NCBI GenBank assembly: GCA_033060915.1 | Contig: CM065390.1 | Coordinates: 14,731,501-14,795,500 of the forward strand | Direction: 5' to 3' | Length of the DNA: 64,000 bases | Source: Euryodendron excelsum | Lineage: Eukaryota > Streptophyta > Magnoliopsida > Ericales > Pentaphylacaceae | Shown: positions 11,401-22,104 of the stretch, in pieces | How positions within the stretch are numbered: position 1 is the first letter of the stretch | Layout: every line of letters starts with the position of its first letter | Notes under the pieces: generated by a model | Seen by the model: only the letters and a program-made list of their open reading frames with translations | Databases searched by the model: none | What the model was told of the DNA's origin: nothing | Position numbers and translations under genes: made by a program

Positions 11401-12895
11401 TTGGGCCCTTTTAATGTGCCCCGTTTGGTCATATCAGCTGCTCATATTTTTTTTTGTTTTTGGATGCTCCGGGAAAGCAGCAGCAAACAGAAAGCGAAGG
11501 CATAAAGAGTTACAAAGCCTAACATAGGCCTCTTCTGGTGGGTATGTCAGCCGCTCATATTGATCCATCTAGCCCACCAACTTTCTGTTTAGTTGGTGAG
11601 ACCAGTGGATTCCGAATTTGGTGGTTAAACTCTATTGCGGTTCTTTTTATTTTTTTCATAAAAAAAAAGTGTCTATTGTGGTGATGTTATTGTAGGGGAG
11701 GTCCTCTTGAAAAATATCTTGATATTAGGATAAACAAAATTTTAATACCTCTCATTCTTAAAAATAAGCGATATTCAAATGATACTCATGATATCAGGTA
11801 CACTGGCAAGGTTGCTACATTTTCGAGAAAATGACTGCGTATATCTGAATTTCCAGACTTTCGAGTGGTTGGAGTCTGTTGCACTGAGTTATTTTTTTCC
11901 TTCTTTGGGGATAATTCAAGCTGTGTTATTTTTTGCATCACCAATACATCGTAAGCCTATAGATCTTGATGAGGAGGGGAATGATGCCAAGAGTGAGGCA
12001 AAAAGTTCCAAGCATTTTGTGGGAGAAGTCTTCGTTGTTTTATCATTCATTTTTCTCATGTTAAGGTCCCCCTTTCCCTTCAATTCTAATTGATCAAGAT
12101 GAAACAACTGTACTTGACTTTAAGAGGGTTGAGAGTGGGGTGTAGAATATACTTTGTTTATTTTTATTTTTATTTTTATGTTTCTTTTGTTGCTACAATT
12201 GCATTTGACAGACTACTCCCTCGAATTTGTACGAGTCACCATTTACACAAACTAGTGAAATTTCATACATTATATGAATAATGACCGGTTAGAAAGTAAG
12301 GAGGGATCGAATAAGTCTCATGCTTAGCTTGAAGGACAGTTGACCACTGGGCAACTTGCAATAACGGAGCCAAAAGATTCATCCACATTGCAATAGTTAA
12401 ACAATACTCAAAAATTTTTAAAAAAAATAATGCTACATACCCAAAATTTATACACAACTTTTAAAGAATGATATGGTTATTTGTAGTACTTTCATTTCAA
12501 ACTAAAATATTCATAATTTTGGTTCATAATTTTTAAGTATCACTGCCACATTATTTTGGTGAAGTTTTCTATAAACAAATTTTGCAAGAATATAATTTTT
12601 CTTTTGTTCATAATTAGCAATAGGGATTTTGACTTTTGTATATTTTCATAATATATTTAAGTTTTTTTATTTATAGAAAACATACTTTGAAGCAAAGTAA
12701 GTGTTTAAGGAGGCATTTATAAATTTTCAGAGCGGTCAAATTAATAGACATATCTAAAATTGTAAGTCAAAGTAGAGTTTTTAAAAATGTTGAGAGCATT
12801 TATAAATCATCAGAGGAAGCAAATTGAAAAATATTTCTAAATTTATAACTAAAAATATAACTTCTCAAAATTTGAGTGAGCAACTGCTCCTCCAA
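11401..12895 (+). repeat. dispersed repeat, copy 1 (partner at 62564-64000)
   Basis: Colinear, diverged match to 62564-64000. Shared landmarks in the same order: TTGGGCCCTTTTAATG, CATATTGATCCATCTAGCCC, ATTCTTAAAAATAAGCGATA, GATCTTGATGAGGAGGGGA, CATTATATGAATAATGA, and a closing CTTCTCAAAATTTG. Neither copy holds a long ORF. A 104-codon ORF at 11779-12093 has a patch (KPIDLDEEGNDAKSEAK) whose DNA is conserved in copy 2. The family is not recognised; it could be an old non-autonomous TE or a segmental duplication carrying an exon fragment. Confidence 0.7.
11449..11542 (-). mobile_element. short retro-insertion inside repeat copy 1
   Basis: An imperfect direct repeat (ATATCAGCTGCTCATATT / ATGTCAGCCGCTCATATT) at about 11431-11448 and 11544-11561 brackets a poly-T start (poly-A on the minus strand) and some 80 bases of unique sequence. 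Copy 2 near 62610-62630 has a single CCGCTCATATTGATCC and no insert, so it serves as the empty site. The tail sequence matches the 10754 insertion. Confidence 0.65.
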
Positions 12896-13199
12896 ACCTT
12901 ATGTGGGTCCGTGCCAACCCCTATGGTGGGTGTAGAATAGCCAACCATCGCACATTTAGCATAATTATCTTATCCTCCCCACTTTAAAGGACCCTTCACC
13001 CTTAAAAAAGAGTGTGAAATGAAATGTAAGAGGAATATGAACTTAAATGACGAAGCTTCACATGATTTGATTGCCAAGAAACAAATATGACAATACAATC
13101 CATCTTTCAGCAGTTTATTTGGAAACGGAGAATTATATGCTCCACAATCTAAAGGAAAAAATATCAAAGCATCTAAACTTTGGAACAATTAAAAAGTGG
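12896..13199. other. short non-coding stretch
   Basis: AT-rich sequence between repeat copy 1 and the truncated gypsy element; nothing recognised. Confidence 0.4.
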
Positions 13200-13934
13200 G
13201 AATGATAATAAAAGAGAATTCCACTTAGACCCACATCATCAAAAGAAGAGAATAGAATCCTGAGAAAGAATGGTAGTTGGAATCAATTGAGAGATTTGGC
13301 GATGGATCACCTCAGTTCTATGTTCGGAAAAATACTTCCTAAGGAATTCACCTTGGAGGTGATCCCAAGACACAATGGATCTAGGTTAGAGAGAGTTAAA
13401 CCAAGTCTTTGTTTTCTCGTTGAGCGAGAAAGGGAACAGTTTAAGACGAACAATTTTCATGGGGCAATGGTTTTAATCATCTAAAAATGTGATGCAAATC
13501 TCGTGAACATCCTTAAGATGATCATTAGGGTTTTCCGTATCCATGCCTTTGAAGTGCGGTATGAGTTACATCATGCCCGGTTTAAGATTGAGTGCATGGT
13601 GATTTGGTGGAAGTATAATGCAAGAGTTTGGACTACGGCGCGTGGGATTAAAGTAATCCCTAAGTGATTAGAATGAAGCCAAGTGTGCCTCTCCATAACT
13701 ATGCACGCTATCGTTGCCATGCAAACTCACATTGTTTTCTCTCTTGGCATTTAGAGGGATGTTTTGCATGTTTGGATGGAGATTCTCCATGTTCGGGGGA
13801 AGATTTGCCATATTTCTTATTTTTATGTGAAGGTAAGAAGTGTGAAAAGAAGAGCTACTTGTGGATGAGATTTTCCTAAGATGACTGGATGAATCACGAC
13901 CCCAAAATCGCATGCAAATGAAAGATGTATGCAA
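13200..13934 (-). pseudogene. degenerate gypsy gag fragment
   Basis: Minus-strand frames contain short blocks typical of a Ty3/gypsy gag (Retrotrans_gag): a proline/asparagine-rich N-terminus (about 13668-13850), then a region like P.DHL.D.HEIC and a following W..L.P.SI..W.HL..EFL.K block around 13300-13560. Several in-frame stops and frame changes interrupt it, so it is not functional. Confidence 0.6.
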
Positions 13935-14360
13935 TGCACAAGCAATTTTAGCGCTCTGCGCTTTTCAACACATCATACACAATCCGTTTCCACAAGTTTG
14001 TCATTCCAAACCCTCCAATCTCCATATAACAAATTCCATCGATTCAATAGTCAAATATCAATCTATCCGACACTTCCAGTCTCTTTATGCAAAAACAATA
14101 CCACCGATTAGCACATATCACACAATCTTGTCCACCACTAGCAATCCACCCAAGAATTAATGCAATTCTAATGCAAAAACTAATAAATTAAAAAAAAAAT
14201 AAAATTCTACCTTACCATGCTTGCAAATAGTAAGGATGGAAGGAAGTTACCTAATGCCTAAGCCGAGGATTACTCCATTGAAGTAAATGTTGGTGAAGAA
14301 GCAATCCATCTGTTGTTACAATTCCAAGGTTCTTTGAATGCTCACCAATTGCCTTCGATC

Positions 14361-14381
14361 CTCAACAACGGTACCAAAACT
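14361..14381 (-). promoter_or_regulatory. gypsy primer-binding-like site
   Basis: On the minus strand it reads TTTTGGTACCGTTGTTGAGG immediately after the LTR end ...AAGTCA. This is a few substitutions from the usual TTTTGGCGCCGTTGCCGGGG of Athila/Tat elements. Confidence 0.6.
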
Positions 14382-15590
14382 TGACTTCGCCTAAGAAGTG
14401 ATATTCTTACCCCAAGTGTAGTGTCGGTTGAGAGTAATTCTCCATGAGTTTGAGGTCGATTTTCCACAAAGATCAAATCCAATATGAATTAAAATCGTGA
14501 CAAGCACCAATTTCTCTTGAATTTGCACCAAACTAATAGACTATTTCTAAAAATGATAAACCGAAAATCGTTTGATTGAGAGAGTGGTTTGTCTAAATCT
14601 AAATCAACATAATAAATACTAGGATTAAAGTAATAGAGAAAAGCTTGGATCCAATTGATCTAACCATCCAATTTAATCAAGGCTTCAATGAGATATGATA
14701 ACTCAAACCAAAGACTTTATCAAGAGTCTTTGGTTCGGAGAATTTAACAATTAATAACAAGAATTCAAATAGTAATTAAAGTTAGAATCACAATCAAATT
14801 AAGAGTCATAGATTCATACCATCGATTTGTGCAATCTCAATACCAAACAAGAATCTGTACATTGAGATTACCAAACTTAGTCAATAGTTTAAGTGTTCTT
14901 AGGGATCTAGACTCCAATTACTATGAATTGAAAGTTTAGGAAGATAGATCAATGATAAAATGATTTACCTCCATTGAAGGATTTGAAACCCTTGAATGAT
15001 CTTCACAATTGACCCCAATATAGAGATTAGCCACTCATTCTCATAGTAAAATGACAATTGAATTAAAAGACAAAGTAATTGAAAAGCTAAAAGGTGAATT
15101 GTATTAAAATCTATGAGTTTCTTTCTCCATAATGCTCTAAAAAACCTATACAAAGATCTCAAAAAGTACTTCTCAAGTTAGATCCCCAAAAAGGAGTACA
15201 AAATTGCCTTTAAAAGGCTGTTAGAAAGTAGAGTTGCCATAGGCCCATTTGAACGGTCTTCGAATGGCTTAAATATGCCTCTGTAATTTTGAACATTGTT
15301 TCAGACTTGATTTAGACGGAGTTCTCTTCTTGGAGGCCGTTTGAACGCATTTGGAGGATGTTCGAACGCTATGGAGTCCGTTCGAATGGCTCTTAAAGGG
15401 CGTTTGAACGACTCTTCTTCTTTTTGTCCAATTTTTGCATGATCTCATCCCAAGTTAGCCCAAAACTTATATAAAAGCCATGAAACTAAGTTAGTATCAC
15501 AAACTAGTTAAAACGACTATCAAAACTACTAGAGTAAGGCTAACAAATGACTAATTAAGGGATTGTAATTGTACTTTTGAGGTACAATCC
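14382..15590 (-). repeat. 5' LTR of the truncated gypsy element
   Basis: The inner end is set by the adjacent primer-binding-like site. The outer end is set by alignment with the start of the related solo LTR at 34020 (both have a short inverted repeat around CTAAAAG/CTCAAAAG, then CCCTTAATT). It carries several CGTTCGAACG-like motifs at 15240-15420, as in the two sister LTRs. Confidence 0.6.
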
Positions 15591-16038
15591 GTAGTTTAAG
15601 AGTTTCGATGATGGTCTCATAACCATGAAACACCAAACCCTTGGAAGTAAATATTCAAAAAATAAATATGCTATTATTGAGAATAGATATATAGAATATA
15701 GATACATTCTCTCTCCCTCTCTCTCTCTAACTATTCTTGAAACCCTAATTAAGTTAATTGTTGGTGTATTGGCCACTAACATTTAGAAATTTTACTCTTA
15801 ACACTCCCAAATTTAAATTTTTTTTATCTTTAACTCCTGACAGAACTTTGGTTTCATCCCTGTTTGTGGCAGATAATTTTGTTATTTTGTGTCATCTTGC
15901 TTACCCCCTTTGGCAGGTAGTTTGTAGGTTTGACAACGGCACATACAGAATGAGGTTAGATTCTTGATCCTAATATTAGACTAACAGCTTGTCTGGAACA
16001 TGCGTTAACATACTACTAAGATTCTTCGTGCAGGCTAA
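15591..16038. other. non-coding spacer
   Basis: Contains a short (CT)n run at 15708-15728 and AT-rich DNA. No gene or complete element seen. Confidence 0.4.
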
Positions 16039-16321
16039 CAGCCTGTTTGGACCTTGGGGAGGCGAGAAAAATTTTTAAAATTTTCTCTCGCTTTTCCCTT
16101 CAGTAGTTTGATTCTACCTAAGAGAGAAAGGGGAGGGAACGGGAAGAAAAAATGATGAAATTTTTTTAAATCACTATCTCTATTTCTCTCTCTTCTTTTA
16201 TTATATTTTTCTTTCATTTTTTTTATAAAACCAAACAAGAGAGGAAAAATACTTTTTTTTTTTAATTTTCTCTTTCCTTTCCTTACCCTCCCCTCCCCTA
16301 CCCTAAGTTCCAAACAAGCTC
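16039..16321. mobile_element. MITE-like inverted-repeat element 1
   Basis: The left end GCCTGTTTGGACCTTGGGG (16041-16059) is the imperfect reverse complement of the right end ending CCCTAAGTTCCAAACAAGC (16301-16319). The interior is purine-rich against pyrimidine-rich. A second, partial right-end-like stretch follows at 16322-16412. No clear TSD. Confidence 0.5.
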
Positions 16322-16412
16322 TTACAAAACTAAATAGGAAAGAAAAAATACTTTTCCTTCATTTTCTCTTTCATTTCTCTTCCCTTTCCTCTTCCAAGTT
16401 CCAAATAGATTG

Positions 16413-16760
16413 TAAATTTAAGTATATTTTGCCGTTAGGGTTTTGCTACTTTTTCATTCCTTATATATATATATATATTCTTCTTTGAAGTCCACTGACT
16501 CCTCCATGTTCTTCACACACTCGAGGGTAAGCCCCCACTGTTGCCTTCAATCTTAACCTATACCTAATAAGATATTATTTTGTGCTCTTGGAGAGCAACA
16601 TGTTTACATTCTTTCTCTCACATAGTGTGAATAATAGGTGGGGTATTTGACCCCATAGAGTAAGGGTGACCCCACCACATTATAAAAGGTGGGGGCAAGG
16701 ATGACATGGTACTCTAAAAGTAATAATTTTTTATACCTAGCATACCAATTACATGTGTTT
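16413..16760. other. non-coding spacer
   Basis: Holds a short (AT)n run at about 16463-16479 and nothing recognisable as a gene. Confidence 0.4.
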
Positions 16761-17314
16761 GTGTGTGTTGACTCCACGCCTTGATTTTGATGATAATTAA
16801 ACCTTGTGTTAGTTTGCTAATGATTTTAATTAATGTGCAGTTCAATGAGTAAATATATTTTACACCTAAAGTATAATGAATGTCAAAATGAATGAATAAT
16901 AACTCAAAGATCGAGCAATGCATCAAAATAGAGTAATTCACCAAAACAGAGCAATGACACCTATTCAAATGCCAAACCAAATAATGTAAATTCGAAGAGA
17001 TTGAAGGCGCTCAAACAGAAAATTCATTAAGCCTATAAAGACTCTATGAAGTTGATATGAATTCGAAGAGATTGAAGGTGTTCAAAAGGAGAATTTATCA
17101 TGTGTGCAAAGGCTCTATGAAGAATCCAAGAAAAGTTTTTGAAGAAATCAAAATGAATGCAATCCAAATTGAATTGAAGACTTTATTGAATAACCACATT
17201 GGATTGAAAGCTTTGAAAAATCACTATACCCCAAAGAGAAAATTCCTTGAAGTACTTGAAGTGTTTTGAAGCTAAGCTTGATTAAAGAAACATAGAAGAG
17301 ATTTTCTGGGTAAT

Positions 17315-17412
17315 GTGTCGACACATGAGGGCAGAGGCCAATGCTTGAAGAATGAATGATCAAGTGTTGACACATGAGTTTGATGTGTCGACACATGAAG
17401 TTATGTGTCAAT
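17315..17412 (+). promoter_or_regulatory. GTCGAC palindrome array, solo LTR
   Basis: GTCGAC-type boxes at 17317 (GTGTCGACAC), 17366 (GTTGAC variant), 17387 (GTGTCGACAC) and 17407 (GTCAAT variant). The last three are spaced 21 and 20 bases. They lie about 100-195 bases upstream of the TATA box. Confidence 0.7.
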
Positions 17413-17511
17413 ACCTGGGGACTAATAACTATATTTTTAAATATTATATTGAAGTGGGCGCGCATTTAATGAAGCTTTAACTACCTCTAACGGGTGAAAT
17501 CAATTCAGGGC

Positions 17512-17522
17512 TTTATATATAA
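17512..17522 (+). promoter_or_regulatory. TATA box of the solo LTR
   Basis: TTTATATATAAG downstream of the palindrome array; same relative position as in the other copia LTRs. Confidence 0.6.
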
Positions 17523-18456
17523 GCCTCCAAATGCATTTATGAACAAGAGATACAAGATTATTCCACCCTTTGATTACCAAGAGTTGACAATTCTTACACT
17601 CATTGAAAATTCTCTTTGTCTTCAATACTTAGCATTTAGTGAGCTATTCATTTTCACATCTACTCTTCATAGATAGTGTATATTTCAATTGTAAATCCTT
17701 TATACATTTGTGAGTGAGAGTTTGAGTGTTCTCTTGTAAAAGAAAAACACTTGTAAATTTGAGAGAGCTTGGACAAAACTTTTGTAGTATTAAAGCTTGG
17801 GTGTAAGCTTCGAAGAGAGTGAGCTAGGCACTTCAACTAGCCTCTACTTTGTAATTAGAGATTGTATAGTGGAAGAAGACTTCAAGGGGATCTTGAGGTG
17901 AGGACGTAAACCACAAGTTATAGTTGAATCTCGTTAATTCTTGGTGTCTCTTTTTGTGCTTTGCTTTCATTTATTGCTTAATTATATTGCATTGCATACA
18001 CTTGATTTACTATTACATTCATTAAATTAGTTTTAATTTATCTTGATTGCAATTAGTTTTAAAAATTCAATTCACCCCCCTCTTGGGTTGCCTTTTAGGC
18101 CAACAGTGTGTTGATTTAATAAAAAATTATTAAGTATTCTTAGAGCGCTACGACATCCTTGCTTCACTTCACAAATACAAAAAGTCTCTTTGATAGGTGG
18201 GTCCAAACACACTATCGAAATTTACCTTAAGGCCCATCTAACAAAAGGAATTCACAGCATTTATAAGAGAGAGAGTAGGGTGATGTGGTTCTCCAAGTGC
18301 ACTAGACAATTTCTCATATTTCATGGTGTCGAGTATGATGGCCTCACTAAAAGAGGTGGTAGGTTAAACCTTAGGAGTAGGTAGGTAGTAGGTTTGTTCC
18401 AAAGCAATGATGTTGTCTTTGTTTTGTCATACATACACCAAAGCAATGATGTTATC

Positions 18457-18669
18457 CTTAGGGCTTGTTTGGTTGGACTTTTTTTGAGCTTTTTTAAGCT
18501 TGACTTTTTCTACTTATAAGAAAAAAAAGCCAAGATTTTAAAATTTTTTTGTTTTTTTTTCTTTTCTGCTTATCATATCTTGTTAAAAGCAAAAAAAATT
18601 TAAAAAATCTAGTTTTTTTACTTATAAGCTAAAAAAACTTAAAAAAAGCTGTACTAAACGGGCCCTAAG
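18457..18669. mobile_element. MITE-like inverted-repeat element 2
   Basis: The left end CTTAGGGCTTGTTTGGTTGG pairs imperfectly with the right end GTACTAAACGGGCCCTAAG. Inner T-rich and A-rich arms also pair (TTTTTTGAGCTTTTTT against AAAAAACTTAAAAAAAGC). It could fold into one hairpin of about 210 bases. A direct repeat CCAAAGCAATGATGTT (near 18398 and 18438) lies just outside the left end only. No convincing TSD. Confidence 0.55.
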
Positions 18670-18922
18670 CACTTCTACAGGGAGAAAAAAACCTTAAACC
18701 TGCTGTTTTTGTTTGGTTTCTTATTAAATCATGAATTTGACTTAAGAATATAACACTCATCAAGATAGCTCCTAATTTGCAAAAATGTTATTGTCTCATT
18801 ATTTTAGTAAAATTTTTTTGTATAATTTTTATTTAAGATTACAATTTTCCAATTGCCAAAGCAAGAGTTTTTTTTGTGTGTTTATGTGTGTTATTACAGT
18901 AAAAAACATACAATGATAGTAG

Positions 18923-20599
18923 TGTTGGCCCAAGAAGACAACCCAAGACGGGAGTTGAATTGAATTTTATAGAATTTATATCAAATAATGCAGCTGAAAA
19001 CAATTTATATATTTCGACAATAATTAATCTAAGTATAAATCAATCCAGCAAATAATGGAACACAATGCAAGTAAGTATAGTAAGCAAATAAGTAAAATAG
19101 AGCAAGAAAAGAAGATCACCAGATTTATAAAGGTTCGGCCAACTTTGCCTACGCCCTCTCTTCTTCAATCATTTCGAAGGTATTCCGCTATATAAAGTCC
19201 CTTACACAGTTGCTAGTTTTGCTACAAGTGCCCAGCTCACTCTTACAAGAGCTCTTCCCCAAGCTCTCACAACCCAAGAGATTTTGTCCAAACTTCTCTC
19301 AAACTTACAAGTGATTTTGTCCAAACTTCTCTCAAACTTACAAGTGATTTTGTCCAAGCTTCACTCAAACTTACAATTGTTTTTACTGAAGAACACTCAA
19401 ACTCACAGGTTTACAAACCCACCCAAGTGAAATAAATAAAGGTTATACAAAGAATAACTCTCCTAGTGAGTAGATGAATAAGAATAGCTCAATAGATAAC
19501 CTTAAACACTCAGCTAAAAGATGTAACAGTTGGAGCACAACAAATTTTAGCTTCAAGATGTTGATTCAGCAGGTATAATAACTGTTTCTTATGTTTAGAA
19601 GCTGTAGGAATCTTGTATTTATAGCCATGGATTATTTCTAGCCGGTGGTGGTGGATGGGAGACCATTTGATGCAAGAACGGTGGAGTATAACGTTAAAAA
19701 ATAGAGTCGTTGCTGTAAATGAGTCGACTTTTTTATGTTTCAGCAGATTTTTCAAGGCTCTGCCCAAATGAGTCGACTCTTTTGCTCCAGGGGTCGACTC
19801 TTTTTGTCTGAGACTACAAAATCAACTCTCTGTTTGAATGAGTCGACTCTTTTAGAGTGAGGGGTCGACTCTTTTGATCTCCATTAGAATTTTCAGCCTC
19901 TGTTTGAATGAGTCAACTCTTTTGCTTGAGGGGTCGACTCTTTTTAGCAAAATCCTTAACTTTTGCAATATTTCTTCAATATTCTTCAATGTCTTCAAGC
20001 TTTTCAAGGATCATCCAAATAAGGTTTCTAAGGCTTGAAAAGACTTCTTCAAGGCACGTTGACTTCAAGAATATCTTCAACTCTTCAAGATAAGATCAAT
20101 TCACTTTTGATTACATGTAGAGCTCTTCAATCACCATGACGTCATCCATTTATCCAAGTCTTCTTCAAGATCTTTAAGAGAGCTTCCAAGACTTATTTTA
20201 ACTGTTTTTTTGAGAACTCTTCAACAAATATGGCTTATTCTTTTTAATCAAGGCTTTGAGCATTTTCAACATTCTTTCTTGACATCCATCATCTTGAAAT
20301 TTTTTCATTCTTTATAAGATCACCATTGTTGAATATGCCATTCTTTTATGCTTATCAATCTTTAATCCAAGATTTTTATCATCTTGAAATTTCTTCATTC
20401 TTTATAAGATCAACTTTGTTGAATGTGTCATCTCATCATGCTTATCAACCTCCATTCTAATATTTGCATCACAAGTTCTCCATTATGATAAGCTTCAAGT
20501 CGTGATAGAAATCTAATAATTAATCTGCACACTTAAGTAGAATTATTATATCATTAAACCAAGTTTTGTTATCATCAAAATCAAGGCATTGAGTTAACA
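18923..20599 (-). repeat. 3' LTR of the copia element
   Basis: Plus strand reads TGTTGGCCCAAG... to ...GAGTTAACA. Contains three 32-bp tandem units (around TTTTGTCCAAACTTCTCTC, 19281-19376), against two in the other LTR. It differs from the other LTR at several bases per 100 in the parts compared by eye, so the insertion is not recent. Confidence 0.93.
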
Positions 20600-20600
20600 A

Positions 20601-20614
20601 TCTCCCCTTTTTTT
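20601..20614 (-). promoter_or_regulatory. copia polypurine tract
   Basis: AAAAAAAGGGGAGA on the minus strand, one base before the 3' LTR; the expected plus-strand primer for reverse transcription. Confidence 0.8.
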
Positions 20615-22104
20615 ATGATGACAAAACTTTAAAAATATATGCAATTAAGCTTAATATAAATGAAACATAGGGATTAAGAAAATTAAAATTTTAAAGTACC
20701 ATGCTTCTTGTAAGGAATTTATACACAATATTTCTTTCATTTTTTTTATATATTTTTCATGAACTGTTTCTCCTCCTTTTTGTCAATCAGTCAAAGAGGA
20801 ACAACAAAATAGAATGTAAATGTAGAGTAAAAAACATTCATGTATATTTCAAATTTTCTCCTCAATAAAAAGTATTTCTCCCCCTATAATATCATGTCAT
20901 CAAATATTTCTCCCTTATTGTCATATTGATTTGCTCTCTCTTTTAATAAAGGATTTTTAATATGCTCAAAATTTAATAAACTTAATAATGTGCAATATCA
21001 GAAAAATGTAGAGAAGATGAAAGTTTCATACCCATGCATTTGCTCCCCCTTCCTTTTGTACTTTGTGCTTGAGAGTATTTTTCAGATTCAATCAAAGCAA
21101 TCAACAAACTTGGAGATTCAGAACATATAAGCACTTAGAAAGTCAGAATATTCATGCTTTTGCTCCCCCTTTCTTACCAAACATATGCTCCAAATTATGT
21201 TTCAGATTTAAGGTAAGGCAGATTCGAACTTAGATGTTCAGGGCATGTAGGCATCTGGAAATACAGAATATTCATACTGCATTCATTGTATTTGATGCTT
21301 CTTTAAAATATTTATGCTTCATTTTTCTTCTTTTTCATCAAACCAATGCTCCCCTTTTCTTTTGCAGTTGATACTTCATTGAAATATGACTCTATGCCAA
21401 GCATTTAGTACCAGATAATGAAATATACTCATTAATATACTGTTTTCTCCCCCTTTTTGGCCTTTTGAGATTATCTCTCCCTCTTTTTATCAAATCATAA
21501 AAAAAGAGAAATAGATGGAGAATATAAACAGGTACAATAGCCAAAAAATAGAATAAAACATTCACTCATTCAACAGTCACAAGAAAATTAACAATGATAA
21601 ACAAGGAGATTCAAAACACATCATTTTTATAATCATTTTGAGAAATTTTGACAAAGAGAATCATCCACAAAATATTACATATTTCTGAGAGAATGACATG
21701 CCACTCTATTTAAAGTAAATGTTCAAAAACTAAAAATATGAAATGTAGAGGCAGAGGTCGTCATTTTCCTTTTAGAGATGAGATTTTATAGTTTTAAATC
21801 AGTTTGAGGCTAATAGGTCGACTCCTAGCTTAAAAAGGTCGACTCATTTTTGTGAGGAAGACTTTCTTTAGCTTTATGTTCAAATGAGTCGATTCTTTTG
21901 GCAAGAGGAGTCGACTCTTTTCAATAGAGGGCTTCTGGAGCTAATTCCAGAGTCCAGGAGTCGACTCATTGAAGGCATAAGTCGACTCTTTTCCTTAAAA
22001 AATGCAGAGATGTATTTTTAAAAGTTATGAAATGCATCAAATAAGTTCATAATCTATTTCAAGGGTACATATGCATTATCAAACACATATAAACATCTAA
22101 GCAT
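20615..22104 (-). other. 1.5-kb 3' non-coding region of the copia element
   Basis: No coding sequence seen between RNase H and the 3' LTR. Repeated polypurine-like tracts (minus strand AAAGGGGGAGCA and similar) lie near 20880, 21047, 21159, 21352, 21447 and 21478. Paired GTCGAC boxes occur at about 21808-21990. Confidence 0.7.

Larger units (their letters stand above)
13200..15590 (-). mobile_element. truncated Ty3/gypsy element: 5' LTR, leader, gag start
   Basis: Read on the minus strand, an LTR (15590 to 14382) is followed by a primer-binding-like site and then a degenerate gag region. The site resembles the TGGCGCCGTTGCCGGGGA motif known from Athila/Tat-type elements. No pol and no second LTR is present: the element ends near 13200. 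Related LTRs occur at 34020-35780 and 51983-62265. Confidence 0.7.
16766..18105 (+). mobile_element. Ty1/copia solo LTR with TSD GTGTG
   Basis: Starts TGTTGACTCCACGCC and ends GGCCAACA. It is flanked by GTGTG at 16761-16765 and 18106-18110. The start resembles the LTR at 46700 and the minus-strand LTR starts at 20599 and 28478, all with a nearby TTTTGATGATAA block, and the ends share CACCCCCCTCTTGGGTTG. No internal sequence remains, so this is the product of LTR-LTR recombination. It has a TATA box and palindromes listed separately. Confidence 0.9.
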
